Source: Pseudarthrobacter enclensis
GTDB lineage: Bacteria > Actinomycetota > Actinomycetes > Actinomycetales > Micrococcaceae
Assembly: GCF_030811655.1 (NCBI RefSeq)
Contig: NZ_JAUSRE010000032.1
Location: forward strand, 1-40,189
Direction: 5' to 3'
DNA length: 40,189 bases
This document shows, one piece after another, positions 6,709-15,468 of this stretch. The notes beneath the pieces were generated by a model. That model searched no databases and had not been told where the DNA came from. It worked only from the letters and a program-made list of their open reading frames with translations. Each line of letters begins with the position of its first letter. Position 1 is the first letter of the stretch. Both the position numbers and the translations under genes were made by a program.

Positions 6709-8820
6709 GTGACCCAGCTCATCACCACGGAACTGGTCGAGCTCGACCAGAACCTGGGCAACGCGCCCGAGTCGGTGATCCGGCATCTGGCAAGCAAGGT
6801 AGCTGCCGCCGGACGCGCCTCTGAAATTGAAGGCCTCTTCGCGGACGCCTTCGCCCGCGAGCAGAAGACGGCCACCGGCATCCCCGGCGGCATTGCCATT
6901 CCGCACTGCCGCTCTGCCGCCGTCACCGTACCCACCCTGGCCATGGCCCGCCTGAACCCGAAGGTTGACTTCGGCGCCAAGGACGGCCCGGCTGACCTGG
7001 TGTTCTTCATCGCCGCTCCGGACGGGGCGGACCAGGAGCACCTGAAGCTGCTTTCCAAGCTGGCCCGGTCCCTCATCAAGAAGGACTTCACCGCGGCCCT
7101 GCGCAACGCCTCCTCCGAGGCTGAAATCGTGGAGCTCGTGGACGGCGCCCTGGCGGACAAGCCGGCGGCGCACGCTGCCGCCGCTCCGGCCGATTCAGTT
7201 CCAGTGGCCGCCGGTGTTGGCGCGGCAGGTGGTGCGAGTGCTGTGGGTTCGTCCCCGTCATCCGCTTCCTCCGGTGCGCCCGCAGGCTCCGGCGCCCGCG
7301 GCCCAAAGCGCCTGGTGGCCGTAACAGCATGCCCCACCGGCATTGCCCACACCTACATGGCAGCCGATTCACTGGTGGCAGCCGCCAAGGAAGTTGGCGT
7401 TGACCTCCAGGTGGAGACCCAAGGTTCCTCCGGCGCCAAAGCACTGGACCCCGCAGTCATCGCCGCCGCGGACGCCGTCATCTTCGCGGTGGACGTGGAT
7501 GTGCGCGGCAAGGAGCGCTTCGCCGGCAAGCCGGTGGTCAACGCCCCGGTCAAGCGCGGCATCGACGAGCCGGACAAGATGGTCCAGGAGGCTCTCGCTG
7601 CTGCCGACAACCCGCACGCCCGCCGCGTCCCGCACTTCGGTGCTGAGGAACAGGCCGAGCATGAGGCCGAGGAAAAGGGCGAGCACATTGGGCAGAAGCT
7701 CAAGAAAGCCCTCCTGACCGGTGTCAGCTACATGATTCCGTTCGTGGCCGGCGGCGGCCTGCTGATCGCCCTCGGCTTCCTCATGGGCGGCTACCTGATC
7801 ACCAAGTACGCGGACACGATCGTGGTCCAGAACAGCCTGTTCAACCTGCCCACCGAGTTCCCTGACAACGCCTGGGGTCCGCTGGGTGCCTACCTGGGTG
7901 CGGTCCTGTTCAAGATCGGTGCACTCTCGCTGGGCTTCCTGGTCCCGGCGCTGGCCGGCTACATCGCGTACGCGATCGCTGACCGTCCGGGCATCGCCCC
8001 CGGCTTCGTTGCCGGTGCAGTGGCCGGGTTCATGGGAGCCGGCTTCCTCGGCGGCATCGTAGGTGGCCTCCTCGCCGGTTACATCGCCCATGTGGTGGGC
8101 CGCCTGCAGGTAGCCCGCTGGCTGCGTGGCCTGATGCCCGTGGTGATCATCCCGCTGCTGGCATCCCTGGTGGCGTCGGGCCTGATGTTCCTCATCCTGG
8201 GCGGCCCGATCGTGGCCATCACCAAGGGCCTGAACGGCTGGCTGTCCGGCCTGACCGGTGCCGGCGCCATCGCGCTCGGCGTCATCCTGGGCCTCATGAT
8301 GTGCTTCGACCTCGGCGGCCCGGTCAACAAGGTTGCCTACTCCTTCGCCGTCGCCGGCCTCGGCGCGGCAACCATCGACAACCAGGCCCCGTGGCAGATC
8401 ATGGCCGCGGTCATGGCCTCCGGCATGGTTCCCCCGCTGGCCATGGCCCTCGCCTCCACCGTGCTGAACAAGAAGCTCTTCAGCCTCGCTGAGCAGGAAA
8501 ACGGCAAGGCAGCGTGGCTGCTGGGTGCGTCCTTCATCTCCGAAGGCGCCATCCCGTTCGCCGCGGCCGATCCCCTGCGCGTCATCCCCGCCAGCATGCT
8601 GGGCGGCGCAGTGACCGGAGCCATCTCCATGGCGGCAGGCGTCGGATCCAAGGCACCCCACGGCGGAATATTCGTCTTCTTCGCCATCGACAACTTCCTG
8701 ATGTTCGTCGTGTCGATCATCGTCGGCACGGTCGTCACGGCGCTGTCCGTCATCGCGCTGAAGCGCTGGGCAGTCAAGAAGACCGTTGATACGGTTGAAC
8801 CGGTTCCCGTAACCGTCTGA
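6709..8820 (+). CDS. fruA: PTS fructose transporter, EIIABC fusion
   Basis: A 703-residue fructose-specific enzyme II that imports fructose and phosphorylates it to fructose 1-phosphate. Domain order is A-B-C. EIIA spans about residues 1-150, with the phosphorylated His66 in IAIPHCRS. An Ala/Ser/Gly/Pro linker (about 155-200) follows. EIIB has its phosphocysteine Cys208 in TACPTGIAHTYMAAD. EIIC, from about 330 onward, starts with GVSYMIPFVAGGG and has about nine or ten membrane helices, with GSKAPHGGIFVF near the end. The start is the GTG at 6709, because GAAAGGA lies just upstream and the product begins MTQLITTELV like other EIIA domains; an open frame extends upstream only through fruK. It is followed 65 bases later by HPr. 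Confidence 0.94.
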   Translation: MTQLITTELVELDQNLGNAPESVIRHLASKVAAAGRASEIEGLFADAFAREQKTATGIPGGIAIPHCRSAAVTVPTLAMARLNPKVDFGAKDGPADLVFFIAAPDGADQEHLKLLSKLARSLIKKDFTAALRNASSEAEIVELVDGALADKPAAHAAAAPADSVPVAAGVGAAGGASAVGSSPSSASSGAPAGSGARGPKRLVAVTACPTGIAHTYMAADSLVAAAKEVGVDLQVETQGSSGAKALDPAVIAAADAVIFAVDVDVRGKERFAGKPVVNAPVKRGIDEPDKMVQEALAAADNPHARRVPHFGAEEQAEHEAEEKGEHIGQKLKKALLTGVSYMIPFVAGGGLLIALGFLMGGYLITKYADTIVVQNSLFNLPTEFPDNAWGPLGAYLGAVLFKIGALSLGFLVPALAGYIAYAIADRPGIAPGFVAGAVAGFMGAGFLGGIVGGLLAGYIAHVVGRLQVARWLRGLMPVVIIPLLASLVASGLMFLILGGPIVAITKGLNGWLSGLTGAGAIALGVILGLMMCFDLGGPVNKVAYSFAVAGLGAATIDNQAPWQIMAAVMASGMVPPLAMALASTVLNKKLFSLAEQENGKAAWLLGASFISEGAIPFAAADPLRVIPASMLGGAVTGAISMAAGVGSKAPHGGIFVFFAIDNFLMFVVSIIVGTVVTALSVIALKRWAVKKTVDTVEPVPVTV

Positions 8821-8885
8821 GCCGGCAGGCCACACACCTCACCGGCCGCTGGACCCCCAGCACGCCGAAAGACAAAGGAGCAAAA

Positions 8886-9164
8886 ATGCCAGAACGCACC
8901 GCAACCGTTGCCAGCCGCGTGGGCCTGCACGCCCGCCCGGCCGCCATCTTCGCAGAGGCTGCCGGAGAGTTCGACCTGGACATCACCATCGCCCGTGAAG
9001 GCGAGCCGGCCGACGAGGCCATGGATGCCGCCAGCATCCTCTCCCTCATGAGCCTGGGTGCTTCACACGGCGACGTGGTGGTCCTCCGAGCAGAAGGTGC
9101 CGGCGCGGACGATGCGCTGGAGCGCCTGGTGCAGATCCTGGAAACAGATCACGACGCCGAGTAG
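8886..9164 (+). CDS. ptsH: Phosphocarrier protein HPr
   Basis: A 92-residue HPr that carries phosphate from enzyme I to the EIIA domains. GLHARPA holds the phosphorylated His15, and Ser50 in DAASILSLMSLG corresponds to the regulatory Ser46 of Gram-positive HPr. A strong AAAGGAG lies 6 bases before the ATG. It is the last gene of the fru operon and is followed by a long hairpin. Enzyme I (ptsI) is not in the window, so the phosphoryl chain is completed elsewhere. Confidence 0.94.
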   Translation: MPERTATVASRVGLHARPAAIFAEAAGEFDLDITIAREGEPADEAMDAASILSLMSLGASHGDVVVLRAEGAGADDALERLVQILETDHDAE

Positions 9165-9194
9165 CAGCTTCGCCGCTTAGCGGCACCAACCCGC

Positions 9195-9244
9195 GCGGCC
9201 GCCGTCGAGCTTTCCCTTCATGGGAGAAGCCCGACGGCGGCCGC
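9195..9244 (+). terminator. Long hairpin at the end of the fru operon
   Basis: GCGGCCGCCGTCG (9195-9207) and CGACGGCGGCCGC (9232-9244) form a perfect 13-bp stem that continues inward through a second paired segment around a TTCA loop. No T-run follows, but this form is common for terminators in high-GC actinobacteria. It may also serve the convergent SRPBCC gene. Confidence 0.7.
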
Positions 9245-9336
9245 TTGGCTTTAAGCGTCTGGCGCCTTCACCGCGCCTCACCCAAGCAGGTCGCATTAGT
9301 TGTCGTTTTCACCCTTCAAAACGACAACAGTGCCAG

Positions 9337-9789
9337 TCAGTTGGGAGGAGCGGGGCGGGGGGTGCGTTCGGCGAGCGCCTTCACATCCGCCAGAAGCATG
9401 TCCCACATGCCCTTGGAATGCATCGCGGCTTCTTCGCTGGGATTGTTGTCCTGCGCCAGGGTCAGCCGGGTGGCGCCGTCGCGGTCCTCAAGCGACCAGT
9501 CAAGCGTGTGGTAATTTTCCGGCTTGTCTTCCTGCCCGGACAGCGGGCTGAAGTGGGTGTGGACCAGTTTCCGCCCCGGTTCGACCGCCAGGATCCGGCC
9601 CTTGTCCTGGTAGGCCTTCCCCTCCCACTCACCCCGCCAGGTGATGGGGCTCCCCACCTTCCAGTCCGTCTCCAGCGTGGTTCCAAACATGAACTCCTTC
9701 ACCGCGGCTGGGTCGGTCATCACTTCCCACACGCGCTCCGGTGGGGCCTCGATGATGGTGACGGAGGTGGCCACGTGGTTTTCCGCCAT
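9337..9789 (-). CDS. SRPBCC-family protein (AHSA1 domain)
   Basis: A 150-residue single-domain START-like protein of the AHSA1/SRPBCC type. The N-terminal strand reads VTIIEAPPERVWEVMTDPA, then the central sheet GDWK-like region TDWKVGSPITWRGEW, and the long C-terminal helix is GMWDMLLADVKALAE. These proteins bind small hydrophobic ligands in a deep cavity; the ligand here is unknown. The gene begins 3 bases after the stop of the methyltransferase gene, so both are made from one transcript. Confidence 0.85.
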   Translation of the reverse strand: MAENHVATSVTIIEAPPERVWEVMTDPAAVKEFMFGTTLETDWKVGSPITWRGEWEGKAYQDKGRILAVEPGRKLVHTHFSPLSGQEDKPENYHTLDWSLEDRDGATRLTLAQDNNPSEEAAMHSKGMWDMLLADVKALAERTPRPAPPN

Positions 9790-9792
9790 GGT

Positions 9793-10641
9793 TCAGGCCT
9801 TTTTCGCCGTGAAGAGCAGGTACTCCCATTCCATTTGGAAGGGCGTATCACCGTGCGCGTCGCCAAAGGAATCGGCAAGATCGGTGAGAGCTGTGTCCAG
9901 GGCCTTGACCTTGTCCTGGTCCTCGCCGAGGGATTTGTAGACGGAGATGATGGGGCCGTAGTGGGACTTGAAATAGCGGACGAAGTCAGCGGGCTGGTGG
10001 AAGCTCCTCACGGTGAGGTTCTGCTTCCGGGTGTGGACGTCGGCGATTCTTTCGCCCATCAGTTCTCGGATGTGGTCCTCGCTCCCCCACAACGCCGCAG
10101 GCTGGGTGCCGGGCGGGGGCGGCGGAGCGAACGGCTTCAGGGCGGCAAACATCTGACCGGTGAATCCTTCCGGGGTCCAGCACAGCAGCCCGATGGAACC
10201 GCCGGGTTTACAGACCCTGAGCAGTTCGTCCGCAGCTGCCTTATGGTGGGGTGCGAACATCACGCCAATGCAGGACATCACCACGTCGAACTCCGCGTCT
10301 TCGAATGGGAGGGCTTCGGCGTCGCCTTCCTGCCACTCCAGGCTGACGCCCCGGTTCGCAGCTTCCTTGCGTCCCGCTTCGAAAAGCTCGGGGGTGAGGT
10401 CGCTGGCCACCACTTTGGCACCCATCATCGCCGCCGGAATTGCGGCGTTGCCGGTTCCCGCCGCTACGTCCAGGACCCGTTGGCGGGACTTGATGCCACA
10501 GGCCTCCACCAGGACGGCACCCAGTTCCAGGAGCATCTCGTCGGCAAGGGCGGGGTAATCCCCTGACGCCCACATGGCCCGGTGCTTCCTCTTGAGTTCC
10601 CGGTCCGCCTCCGCCCCCGCAACGTCTGTCTGATCGCTCAT
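9793..10641 (-). CDS. Class I SAM-dependent methyltransferase
   Basis: A 282-residue protein with a Rossmann methyltransferase fold of the Methyltransf_11/25 type. Motif I is VLDVAAGTGNAAIPAA (about residues 56-71), the acidic residue ending strand 2 is in VVASDLTPELFEA, and EGDAEALPFEDAEFDVVMS covers motifs II and III. I chose the ATG at 10641 (MSDQTDV), which follows AAAAGGGGCG; upstream in-frame starts at 10659 and 10761 are less likely. It forms a two-gene operon with the SRPBCC protein. The substrate is unknown; relatives range from ubiquinone/menaquinone-type to small-metabolite methyltransferases. Confidence 0.85.
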   Translation of the reverse strand: MSDQTDVAGAEADRELKRKHRAMWASGDYPALADEMLLELGAVLVEACGIKSRQRVLDVAAGTGNAAIPAAMMGAKVVASDLTPELFEAGRKEAANRGVSLEWQEGDAEALPFEDAEFDVVMSCIGVMFAPHHKAAADELLRVCKPGGSIGLLCWTPEGFTGQMFAALKPFAPPPPPGTQPAALWGSEDHIRELMGERIADVHTRKQNLTVRSFHQPADFVRYFKSHYGPIISVYKSLGEDQDKVKALDTALTDLADSFGDAHGDTPFQMEWEYLLFTAKKA

Positions 10642-10766
10642 GTCCGCGCCCCTTTTCATGTCCGCCGAGGATGGTGACAGCGGGCTGTTGGCACAGCGGA
10701 GGCTGTGATGCGACTCATTGTGGGCGCGTTGCAGGCGCCTGTAAAGGGTGGGGCCGGGCAATGATT

Positions 10767-10780
10767 GGCGGGTACCCGCC
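10767..10780 (-). terminator. Short palindrome downstream of ku
   Basis: GGCGGGTACCCGCC is a perfect 14-base palindrome, or a 5-bp stem with a GTAC loop. It lies 5 bases past the end of the ku gene on the minus strand. It may help end transcription, but there is no T-run. Confidence 0.3.
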
Positions 10781-10785
10781 GCCCG

Positions 10786-11904
10786 TCAGGCCGGTTTGCG
10801 CGCCCTGGTGGTCTTGGCGGCCGGCTTGGCTGCGGTCTTGGAGCCGGTGGATTTGGTTTCTGCCGCTTTGCTTCCCGTGGACTTGGAGGCTGTGGACTTT
10901 GCGGACGTGGATTTCGTGGCGGTGGATCTCGTGGCCGACTTGGCGGCAGGCCCGGAATCATCCGTGCCGGTCTTCGCGGCAGCCCTGGTCCCCGAAGACT
11001 TGGCCGCCGAAGCCTTGGTGCCTGACGACCTGCGGGCCGGTTTGGCTTCCTCCTCCCCGGCGTCCCCCTTCCCGTCGTCCGCTTCGTCGGCAGTTCCGGT
11101 GGCCGATGCACCCTCCCCGCCGCGTTTCCTGTCCAGGCTCCGTTTCAAGGCCTCCATGAGGTCGATGACCTCGCCCTTGCCGCCCTCGCCGGCTTCCACG
11201 CCGAAGGTCTCCCCGGTGTCCAGGGATTCGCCCTGTTCGAGCTTGGCGTCGATGAGCTGGCGGAGCTGCACCTGGTACTCGTCCGTGAAGGAATCGGGCT
11301 CGAAGTCCGCGGCCATGGACTCCACCAGCGCCGCCGACATGTCGCGTTCCTGTGCGGAAATCCTGATGTCGGCTTCCAGCGACGGGAACTTCGCCTCCCG
11401 CACCTCATCCGGCCAAAGAAGGGACTGCAGCACCAAAACGTCGTCTTTGATCCGCAACGCACCCAGCCGGGTCTTCTCCCGCAAAGCGAACTGGACGATG
11501 GCCACCCGGTCCGTGTCCTCCAGGGCGCGCCGCAGCAGCACGTAGGCCTTGGGCGACTTGGAATCCGGCTCCAGGTAGTAGCTCTTCTCGAACATCATGG
11601 GCTCGAGCTGCTCGGACGGGACGAACTGCACCACTTCGATCTCGTGGCTGTTCTCGGCGGGAATGGACTTGAGCTCATCCTTGGACAGGACCACTGTGCG
11701 GCCGTCCTCGTCGAAGGCCTTCTCGATGTCCGAGTAGTCCACCACCTCCCCGCAAACCTCGCACCGGCGCTGGTAACGGATCCTGCCCCCGTCGGCGTTG
11801 TGAACCTGGTGCAGACTGATGTCATGATCCTCTGTGGCGCTGTAGACCTTCACGGGCACGTTGACCAGGCCGAACGCGATGGCACCTTTCCAGATGGCTC
11901 TCAT
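10786..11904 (-). CDS. ku: Ku protein of non-homologous end joining
   Basis: A 372-residue bacterial Ku. The conserved start MRAIWKGAIAFGLVNVPVKV and SLHQVHNADGGRIRYQRRCE, the ring-forming core (about residues 1-255) and the basic region ALKRSLDRKR are all present. Homodimeric Ku threads onto double-strand break ends and recruits LigD. About residues 285-372 form a low-complexity tail made of repeated Ser/Thr/Ala/Lys blocks (TKSTSAKST, SKSTGSK, AKPAAKTT), the type of basic tail that strengthens DNA binding and bridging in actinobacterial Ku. There is no clear ribosome binding site, so the mRNA may be leaderless. It is divergent from ligD with only 40 bases between them. Confidence 0.96.
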   Translation of the reverse strand: MRAIWKGAIAFGLVNVPVKVYSATEDHDISLHQVHNADGGRIRYQRRCEVCGEVVDYSDIEKAFDEDGRTVVLSKDELKSIPAENSHEIEVVQFVPSEQLEPMMFEKSYYLEPDSKSPKAYVLLRRALEDTDRVAIVQFALREKTRLGALRIKDDVLVLQSLLWPDEVREAKFPSLEADIRISAQERDMSAALVESMAADFEPDSFTDEYQVQLRQLIDAKLEQGESLDTGETFGVEAGEGGKGEVIDLMEALKRSLDRKRGGEGASATGTADEADDGKGDAGEEEAKPARRSSGTKASAAKSSGTRAAAKTGTDDSGPAAKSATRSTATKSTSAKSTASKSTGSKAAETKSTGSKTAAKPAAKTTRARKPA

Positions 11905-11944
11905 TCATACAGTCAACATCAGAGCAGGCCGGAGGTGAAGCCCC
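11905..11944. promoter_or_regulatory. Divergent ku-ligD intergenic region
   Basis: Only 40 bases separate the two start codons, so the two promoters must overlap each other or extend into the coding regions. GGAGG (11931-11935) serves ligD with 9-base spacing; nothing comparable precedes ku. I cannot assign promoter elements reliably. Confidence 0.5.
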
Positions 11945-14470
11945 GTGGCAGGTAGCCGGGAACGTGTCCGGGTTGCGGGACGCGAACTGACGCTCACCAA
12001 CCTGGACAAAATCATCTATCCGGAGACCGGCACCACCAAGGCCGATGTCCTGGCCTACTACGCTGCGGTGGCCCACGTCCTGATCCCGGCCGCCGCCAAC
12101 CGTCCGGCCACGCGCAAGCGGTGGGTCAATGGAGTGGGCACGGAGGACCAGCCCGGTGAGGTCTTCTTCCAGAAGGAACTGGAGGACTCGGCTCCCGGCT
12201 GGGTGCCGCGGGCCGCCATCACGCACAAGGACCGGACCATCCACTATCCCCTGGTCAACGACGCCGCCACGCTGACGTGGTTCGGCCAGATCAACTCCCT
12301 CGAAATCCATGTGCCGCAGTGGCGGGTGGACCCGCACGGAACCCAGTTGAACCCGGACCGGCTGGTGCTGGACCTGGACCCGGGCGACGGTGCGGGCCTG
12401 CCCGAGTGCCGCGAGGTGGCGCTCCTGGCGCGGGCCATCCTGCAGGACGTGGGCCTGGACACTGTCCCGGTGACCAGCGGCAGCAAGGGCATCCACCTCT
12501 ATGCGGCGCTGGACGGGAGCCAGAGCTCAGAGCAGATCTCCGCCTTTGCGCGGGAGTTGGCCCGGGCGCTTGAAGCAGACCACCCGGACCTCGCCGTCAG
12601 CGACATGAAGAAGTCGCTGCGCCGCGGCAAGGTGCTGGTGGACTGGAGCCAGAACAACGCGGCGAAAACCACGGTGGTCCCCTATTCGCTCCGCGGCCGG
12701 CCCACGCCCCTGGTGGCGGCGCCCCGGACGTGGCGGGAAATCGAGTCTCCCAAGCTGACCCATCTTGACTATCAGGAGGTGCTGAAAAGGGTGCGGGACG
12801 GCAAGGACCCGTTCGCCGCCGTCGTCAAGCCTGCAGCGGGGAGGGCCGGCGCTGACGCTGCCCTGGAGGAAGCGCACGACGGCGACGCGCGCCTGGGCAA
12901 GTACCGCTCCATGCGCGACCCCAAGGCCACGCCCGAGCCATTTGCGGGCCTTGCAACCGGGGGCAACAGCTTTGTCATCCAGGAGCACCACGCCAGCCGC
13001 CTGCACTGGGACCTCCGGCTGGAACACGAGGGCGTCCTGGCATCCTGGGCGCTCCCCAAGGGCGTCCCGGAGTCCGGCGGCAGGAACCACCTGGCGGTCC
13101 AGACCGAGGACCACCCCATGGACTACCTCACCTTCCACGGAACCATTCCCAAGGGGCAGTACGGGGCCGGTGAGATGACTATTTGGGACACCGGCACCTA
13201 TGAACTGCACAAGTGGATCAACGGCAGGGAAGTCATCGTCACGCTCGCCGGGTCGCCGGATGGCGGGCTGGGCGGCATCAAAAAGATTGCCCTCATCCAC
13301 ACCGGGCGCGGCCAGGGCAAGGACGCCGAAAGCCAGTGGCTGATCCACCTGATGGACCAGGAGGAGCCAGGCGGACGACGACGGCAGCCGGCCCGGGCGG
13401 GAACAGAGCCTTCGCGGGATGGCGGCGGCGTGGAACCTGCCCCGGCTGCCGGCCCGGCCGAGGCCGCGGAGCCAGCCAGCGCCCCGGACCCCGCCGACGG
13501 TGCTGCCGCCGACCCGCTGGAATACCAGCCCATGATGGCCACGGCCGGGACCACGGCGGATCTGCAGGGCAGCTCATGGCAGTACGAGCTCAAGTGGGAC
13601 GGCGTGCGGGCCATCCTGGTGGCGGACGCGGACCAAGTCAGAATATTTTCGCGCAACGGCAACGACGTCACCCGGACCTACCCCGAGTTCACCGAAAGGG
13701 CCTGCTGGCCGCCACAGCCGTTCGTGGCGGACGGAGAGATCATCGCCGTCGGACCGGGCGGCAAGCCCGACTTTGGCCTGCTGCAGGGCAGGATGAAACT
13801 GACCCGGGCCGCGGACGTCACCAGGGCCAGGGCTGCGATCCCGGTCCAACTGATGCTGTTCGACCTCCTCTTCGATGACGGAAAGGACCTCCGGCGCCTG
13901 CCGCTCAGCAAACGGCGGCAGCGGCTGGAGGACTTCTTCCGCCGCTCCGAGTGCCCCGTGGACCTGTCGCCGGTGCTGGAGGAGCCCCTGGACCTCCTGC
14001 TGGAAAGTGCCCAGGAGCTGGGGCTTGAGGGCATCATGGCCAAGCGGACGGACAGCCGCTATGTGAGCGGCCAGCGAACCCGGACCTGGATCAAACTCAA
14101 GACGGAGCAGACCCAGGAAGTGGTGGTGGGCGGCTGGCGGCCGGGAAAGGGCGGCCGCCAGGATACCGTCGGCTCGCTGCTGGTGGGGATTCCCGACGGC
14201 AACAAGCTGCAGTACGTGGGCCGTGTGGGTTCCGGATTCAGCACCCGCGAACTCACCGAACTGCGGCAGACCGTGGAACGGCTGGGACGGAAGACCTCGC
14301 CGTTCCACGAAGTCCCCCGTCCAGATGCCGCGGACGCCCACTGGGTGACGCCGGAGCTTGTGGGCGAGGTCACCTACAGCGAGTGGACCGGGCCCGGCAG
14401 GCTGCGGCATCCGCGGTGGCGGGGCTGGCGCGTGGACAAGGACCCGTCGGACGTGGTCCGCGAAAGCTGA
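11945..14470 (+). CDS. ligD: ATP-dependent DNA ligase LigD (Pol-PE-Lig)
   Basis: A multifunctional NHEJ ligase of 841 residues. The domain order polymerase/primase, 3'-phosphoesterase, ligase is that of mycobacterial LigD. The Pol domain (about 1-285) has the metal-binding Asp pair in VLDLDPGDG (Asp143/Asp145) and SGSKGIHLYA. The PE domain (about 338-470) has QEHHASRLHWDLRLE, with its catalytic His residues around 348-354. A Pro/Ala-rich linker (about 477-525) follows. In the ligase domain the adenylated Lys550 lies in ELKWDGVRA, with EGIMAKRTDSRY and TWIKLK as later motifs. The start is GTG behind GGAGG. It works with Ku, encoded divergently. Confidence 0.96.
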   Translation: MAGSRERVRVAGRELTLTNLDKIIYPETGTTKADVLAYYAAVAHVLIPAAANRPATRKRWVNGVGTEDQPGEVFFQKELEDSAPGWVPRAAITHKDRTIHYPLVNDAATLTWFGQINSLEIHVPQWRVDPHGTQLNPDRLVLDLDPGDGAGLPECREVALLARAILQDVGLDTVPVTSGSKGIHLYAALDGSQSSEQISAFARELARALEADHPDLAVSDMKKSLRRGKVLVDWSQNNAAKTTVVPYSLRGRPTPLVAAPRTWREIESPKLTHLDYQEVLKRVRDGKDPFAAVVKPAAGRAGADAALEEAHDGDARLGKYRSMRDPKATPEPFAGLATGGNSFVIQEHHASRLHWDLRLEHEGVLASWALPKGVPESGGRNHLAVQTEDHPMDYLTFHGTIPKGQYGAGEMTIWDTGTYELHKWINGREVIVTLAGSPDGGLGGIKKIALIHTGRGQGKDAESQWLIHLMDQEEPGGRRRQPARAGTEPSRDGGGVEPAPAAGPAEAAEPASAPDPADGAAADPLEYQPMMATAGTTADLQGSSWQYELKWDGVRAILVADADQVRIFSRNGNDVTRTYPEFTERACWPPQPFVADGEIIAVGPGGKPDFGLLQGRMKLTRAADVTRARAAIPVQLMLFDLLFDDGKDLRRLPLSKRRQRLEDFFRRSECPVDLSPVLEEPLDLLLESAQELGLEGIMAKRTDSRYVSGQRTRTWIKLKTEQTQEVVVGGWRPGKGGRQDTVGSLLVGIPDGNKLQYVGRVGSGFSTRELTELRQTVERLGRKTSPFHEVPRPDAADAHWVTPELVGEVTYSEWTGPGRLRHPRWRGWRVDKDPSDVVRES

Positions 14471-14520
14471 TGGGCGTTTTGGCTGTGCTGCAGGTTCGAC
14501 GCGCATGCCAGGAAATGACG

Positions 14521-14570
14521 CGCACACTACTTGGCGCCCACCGAATTTGGTGGGCGCCAAGTACTGTGCG
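14521..14570. repeat. Long near-perfect extragenic palindrome
   Basis: Two arms of 22 positions with a single mismatch (14521-14542 with 14549-14570) flank the 6-base spacer GAATTT. The inner core is ACTTGGCGCCCACC/GGTGGGCGCCAAGT, perfect over 14 bp. It begins 50 bases after ligD, with no T-run after it. It could be a terminator, a dispersed extragenic palindrome, or a protein-binding site. Confidence 0.75.
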
Positions 14571-14621
14571 AATCGATATTGAAGGTGCGGGTCGCCGTCG
14601 AGGGGTCCGCTCCCGCCCTGG

Positions 14622-14879
14622 CTACGAGGAGTGTGGCATCTGCGGCCGGCCCGTGCGGTGAACCGCTGTCACGGCTGCCTCATGGCCCATCCGCCCGTGG
14701 CCGGCACCGTCGTCTTTCGGATGCCGCCGCTTCCCGTAGCCGTCGGGCCAGCCGCCTTGCTGGGCCAGCGGAACGCCGCCGATCGCCGCGGGTCCCGGTG
14801 CTGCGGCCGCATCCATTGCTGCCGCCAGATGGTCCGCCACCTCAGGCTTGAGGTGGAACTGGTTGGACTGTTCACCCAT
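14622..14879 (-). CDS. Small hypothetical protein
   Basis: A possible 85-residue protein starting MGEQSNQFHLKPEVADHLA, with an Ala/Pro/Gly-rich middle and a basic C-terminal third (YGKRRHPKDD). GAAGGGAAGAACCAC stands before the ATG at 14879, and the codon use of the first 50 residues looks coding. I do not recognise a family. The first part could form an amphipathic helix; there is no membrane segment. The end of the frame (GRMGHEAAVTAVHRTG) looks less protein-like, so the true extent may be affected by a frameshift, or the gene may be spurious. Confidence 0.45.
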   Translation of the reverse strand: MGEQSNQFHLKPEVADHLAAAMDAAAAPGPAAIGGVPLAQQGGWPDGYGKRRHPKDDGAGHGRMGHEAAVTAVHRTGRPQMPHSS

Positions 14880-15312
14880 GTGGTTCTTCCCTTCTTTCCT
14901 TCGTTCTTCCTTGAAACGAACCGCCAACGAAAAGCGTCCGGGCGCGCAGACTACAGCCCGGAAAGAAGTGTGTTCATCGCTCTACCATAGGCACCTCGGC
15001 GCCTGCTGGGAAGCCCCTCCAAGGATGGTGGCCGCGGTCACTTTGGGGCCCGTTTCCCGGAAATCGACGGGTTGAAACCGGGCAACTTGGAAAATTTTTG
15101 GTAACAGTGCCATTGAGCAGCCTGCTTCCCAGTGATAGCGCGGGAAACGGTGGCACAAAAATGCCCCGGAACAGCCCGGGAAGGGGCCCAAAAGGGCGCA
15201 CTCTACGCCATCAAACTGCCCGGACGCCAGAGAAATCCCGTAAAATTGAAGGCCTGCCCGGAGCGGGGCAGCTACAAGTCGCAAGCAAATGACCTCCACA
15301 GGAGTTGCCCAA
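14880..15312. other. 433-base stretch without a convincing gene
   Basis: It separates the small minus-strand gene from the plus-strand transporter. It contains an unusually AT-rich patch (15088-15102), an imperfect inverted repeat (GCCCGTTTC at 15048-15056 with GAAACCGGGC at 15074-15083), and a -10-like TAAAAT at 15241-15246 that could start the transporter transcript, although no good -35 is present. Short open frames here have no ribosome sites and no recognisable products. Confidence 0.4.
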
Positions 15313-15468
15313 ATGCCCACAGACCGAAGCAAGACCGACTCTTCAGCAGGCGCCAGGAACGCCCGCGGAACCGACCCGTCAGCCGCTGCGGCTGCCAAGA
15401 AGCACAGGTTGCTGCCACGCCGCCGGCAAGGAATCCGATGTCAACGTGGTGGACCAGCCCATGCTTAA
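15313..15468 (+). other. Frame carrying the apparent transporter N-terminus, offset by one base
   Basis: ATG at 15313 has AGGAG 8 bases upstream (15300-15304), the best translation start in the area. It opens a 51-codon frame reading MPTDRSKTDSSAGARN and then an Ala/Lys segment ending AAKKHRLLP. Dropping one C around 15415-15418 joins this directly to AAGKESDVNVVDQP of the transporter frame, a natural hydrophilic leader for an MHS transporter. As it stands the frame stops at 15466-15468. Confidence 0.55.

Noticed and set aside
15048..15083. Imperfect inverted repeat GCCCGTTTC/GAAACCGGGC upstream of the transporter
   Set aside because: One bulged base and a 17-base spacer with no regulator gene beside it; too weak to call an operator.
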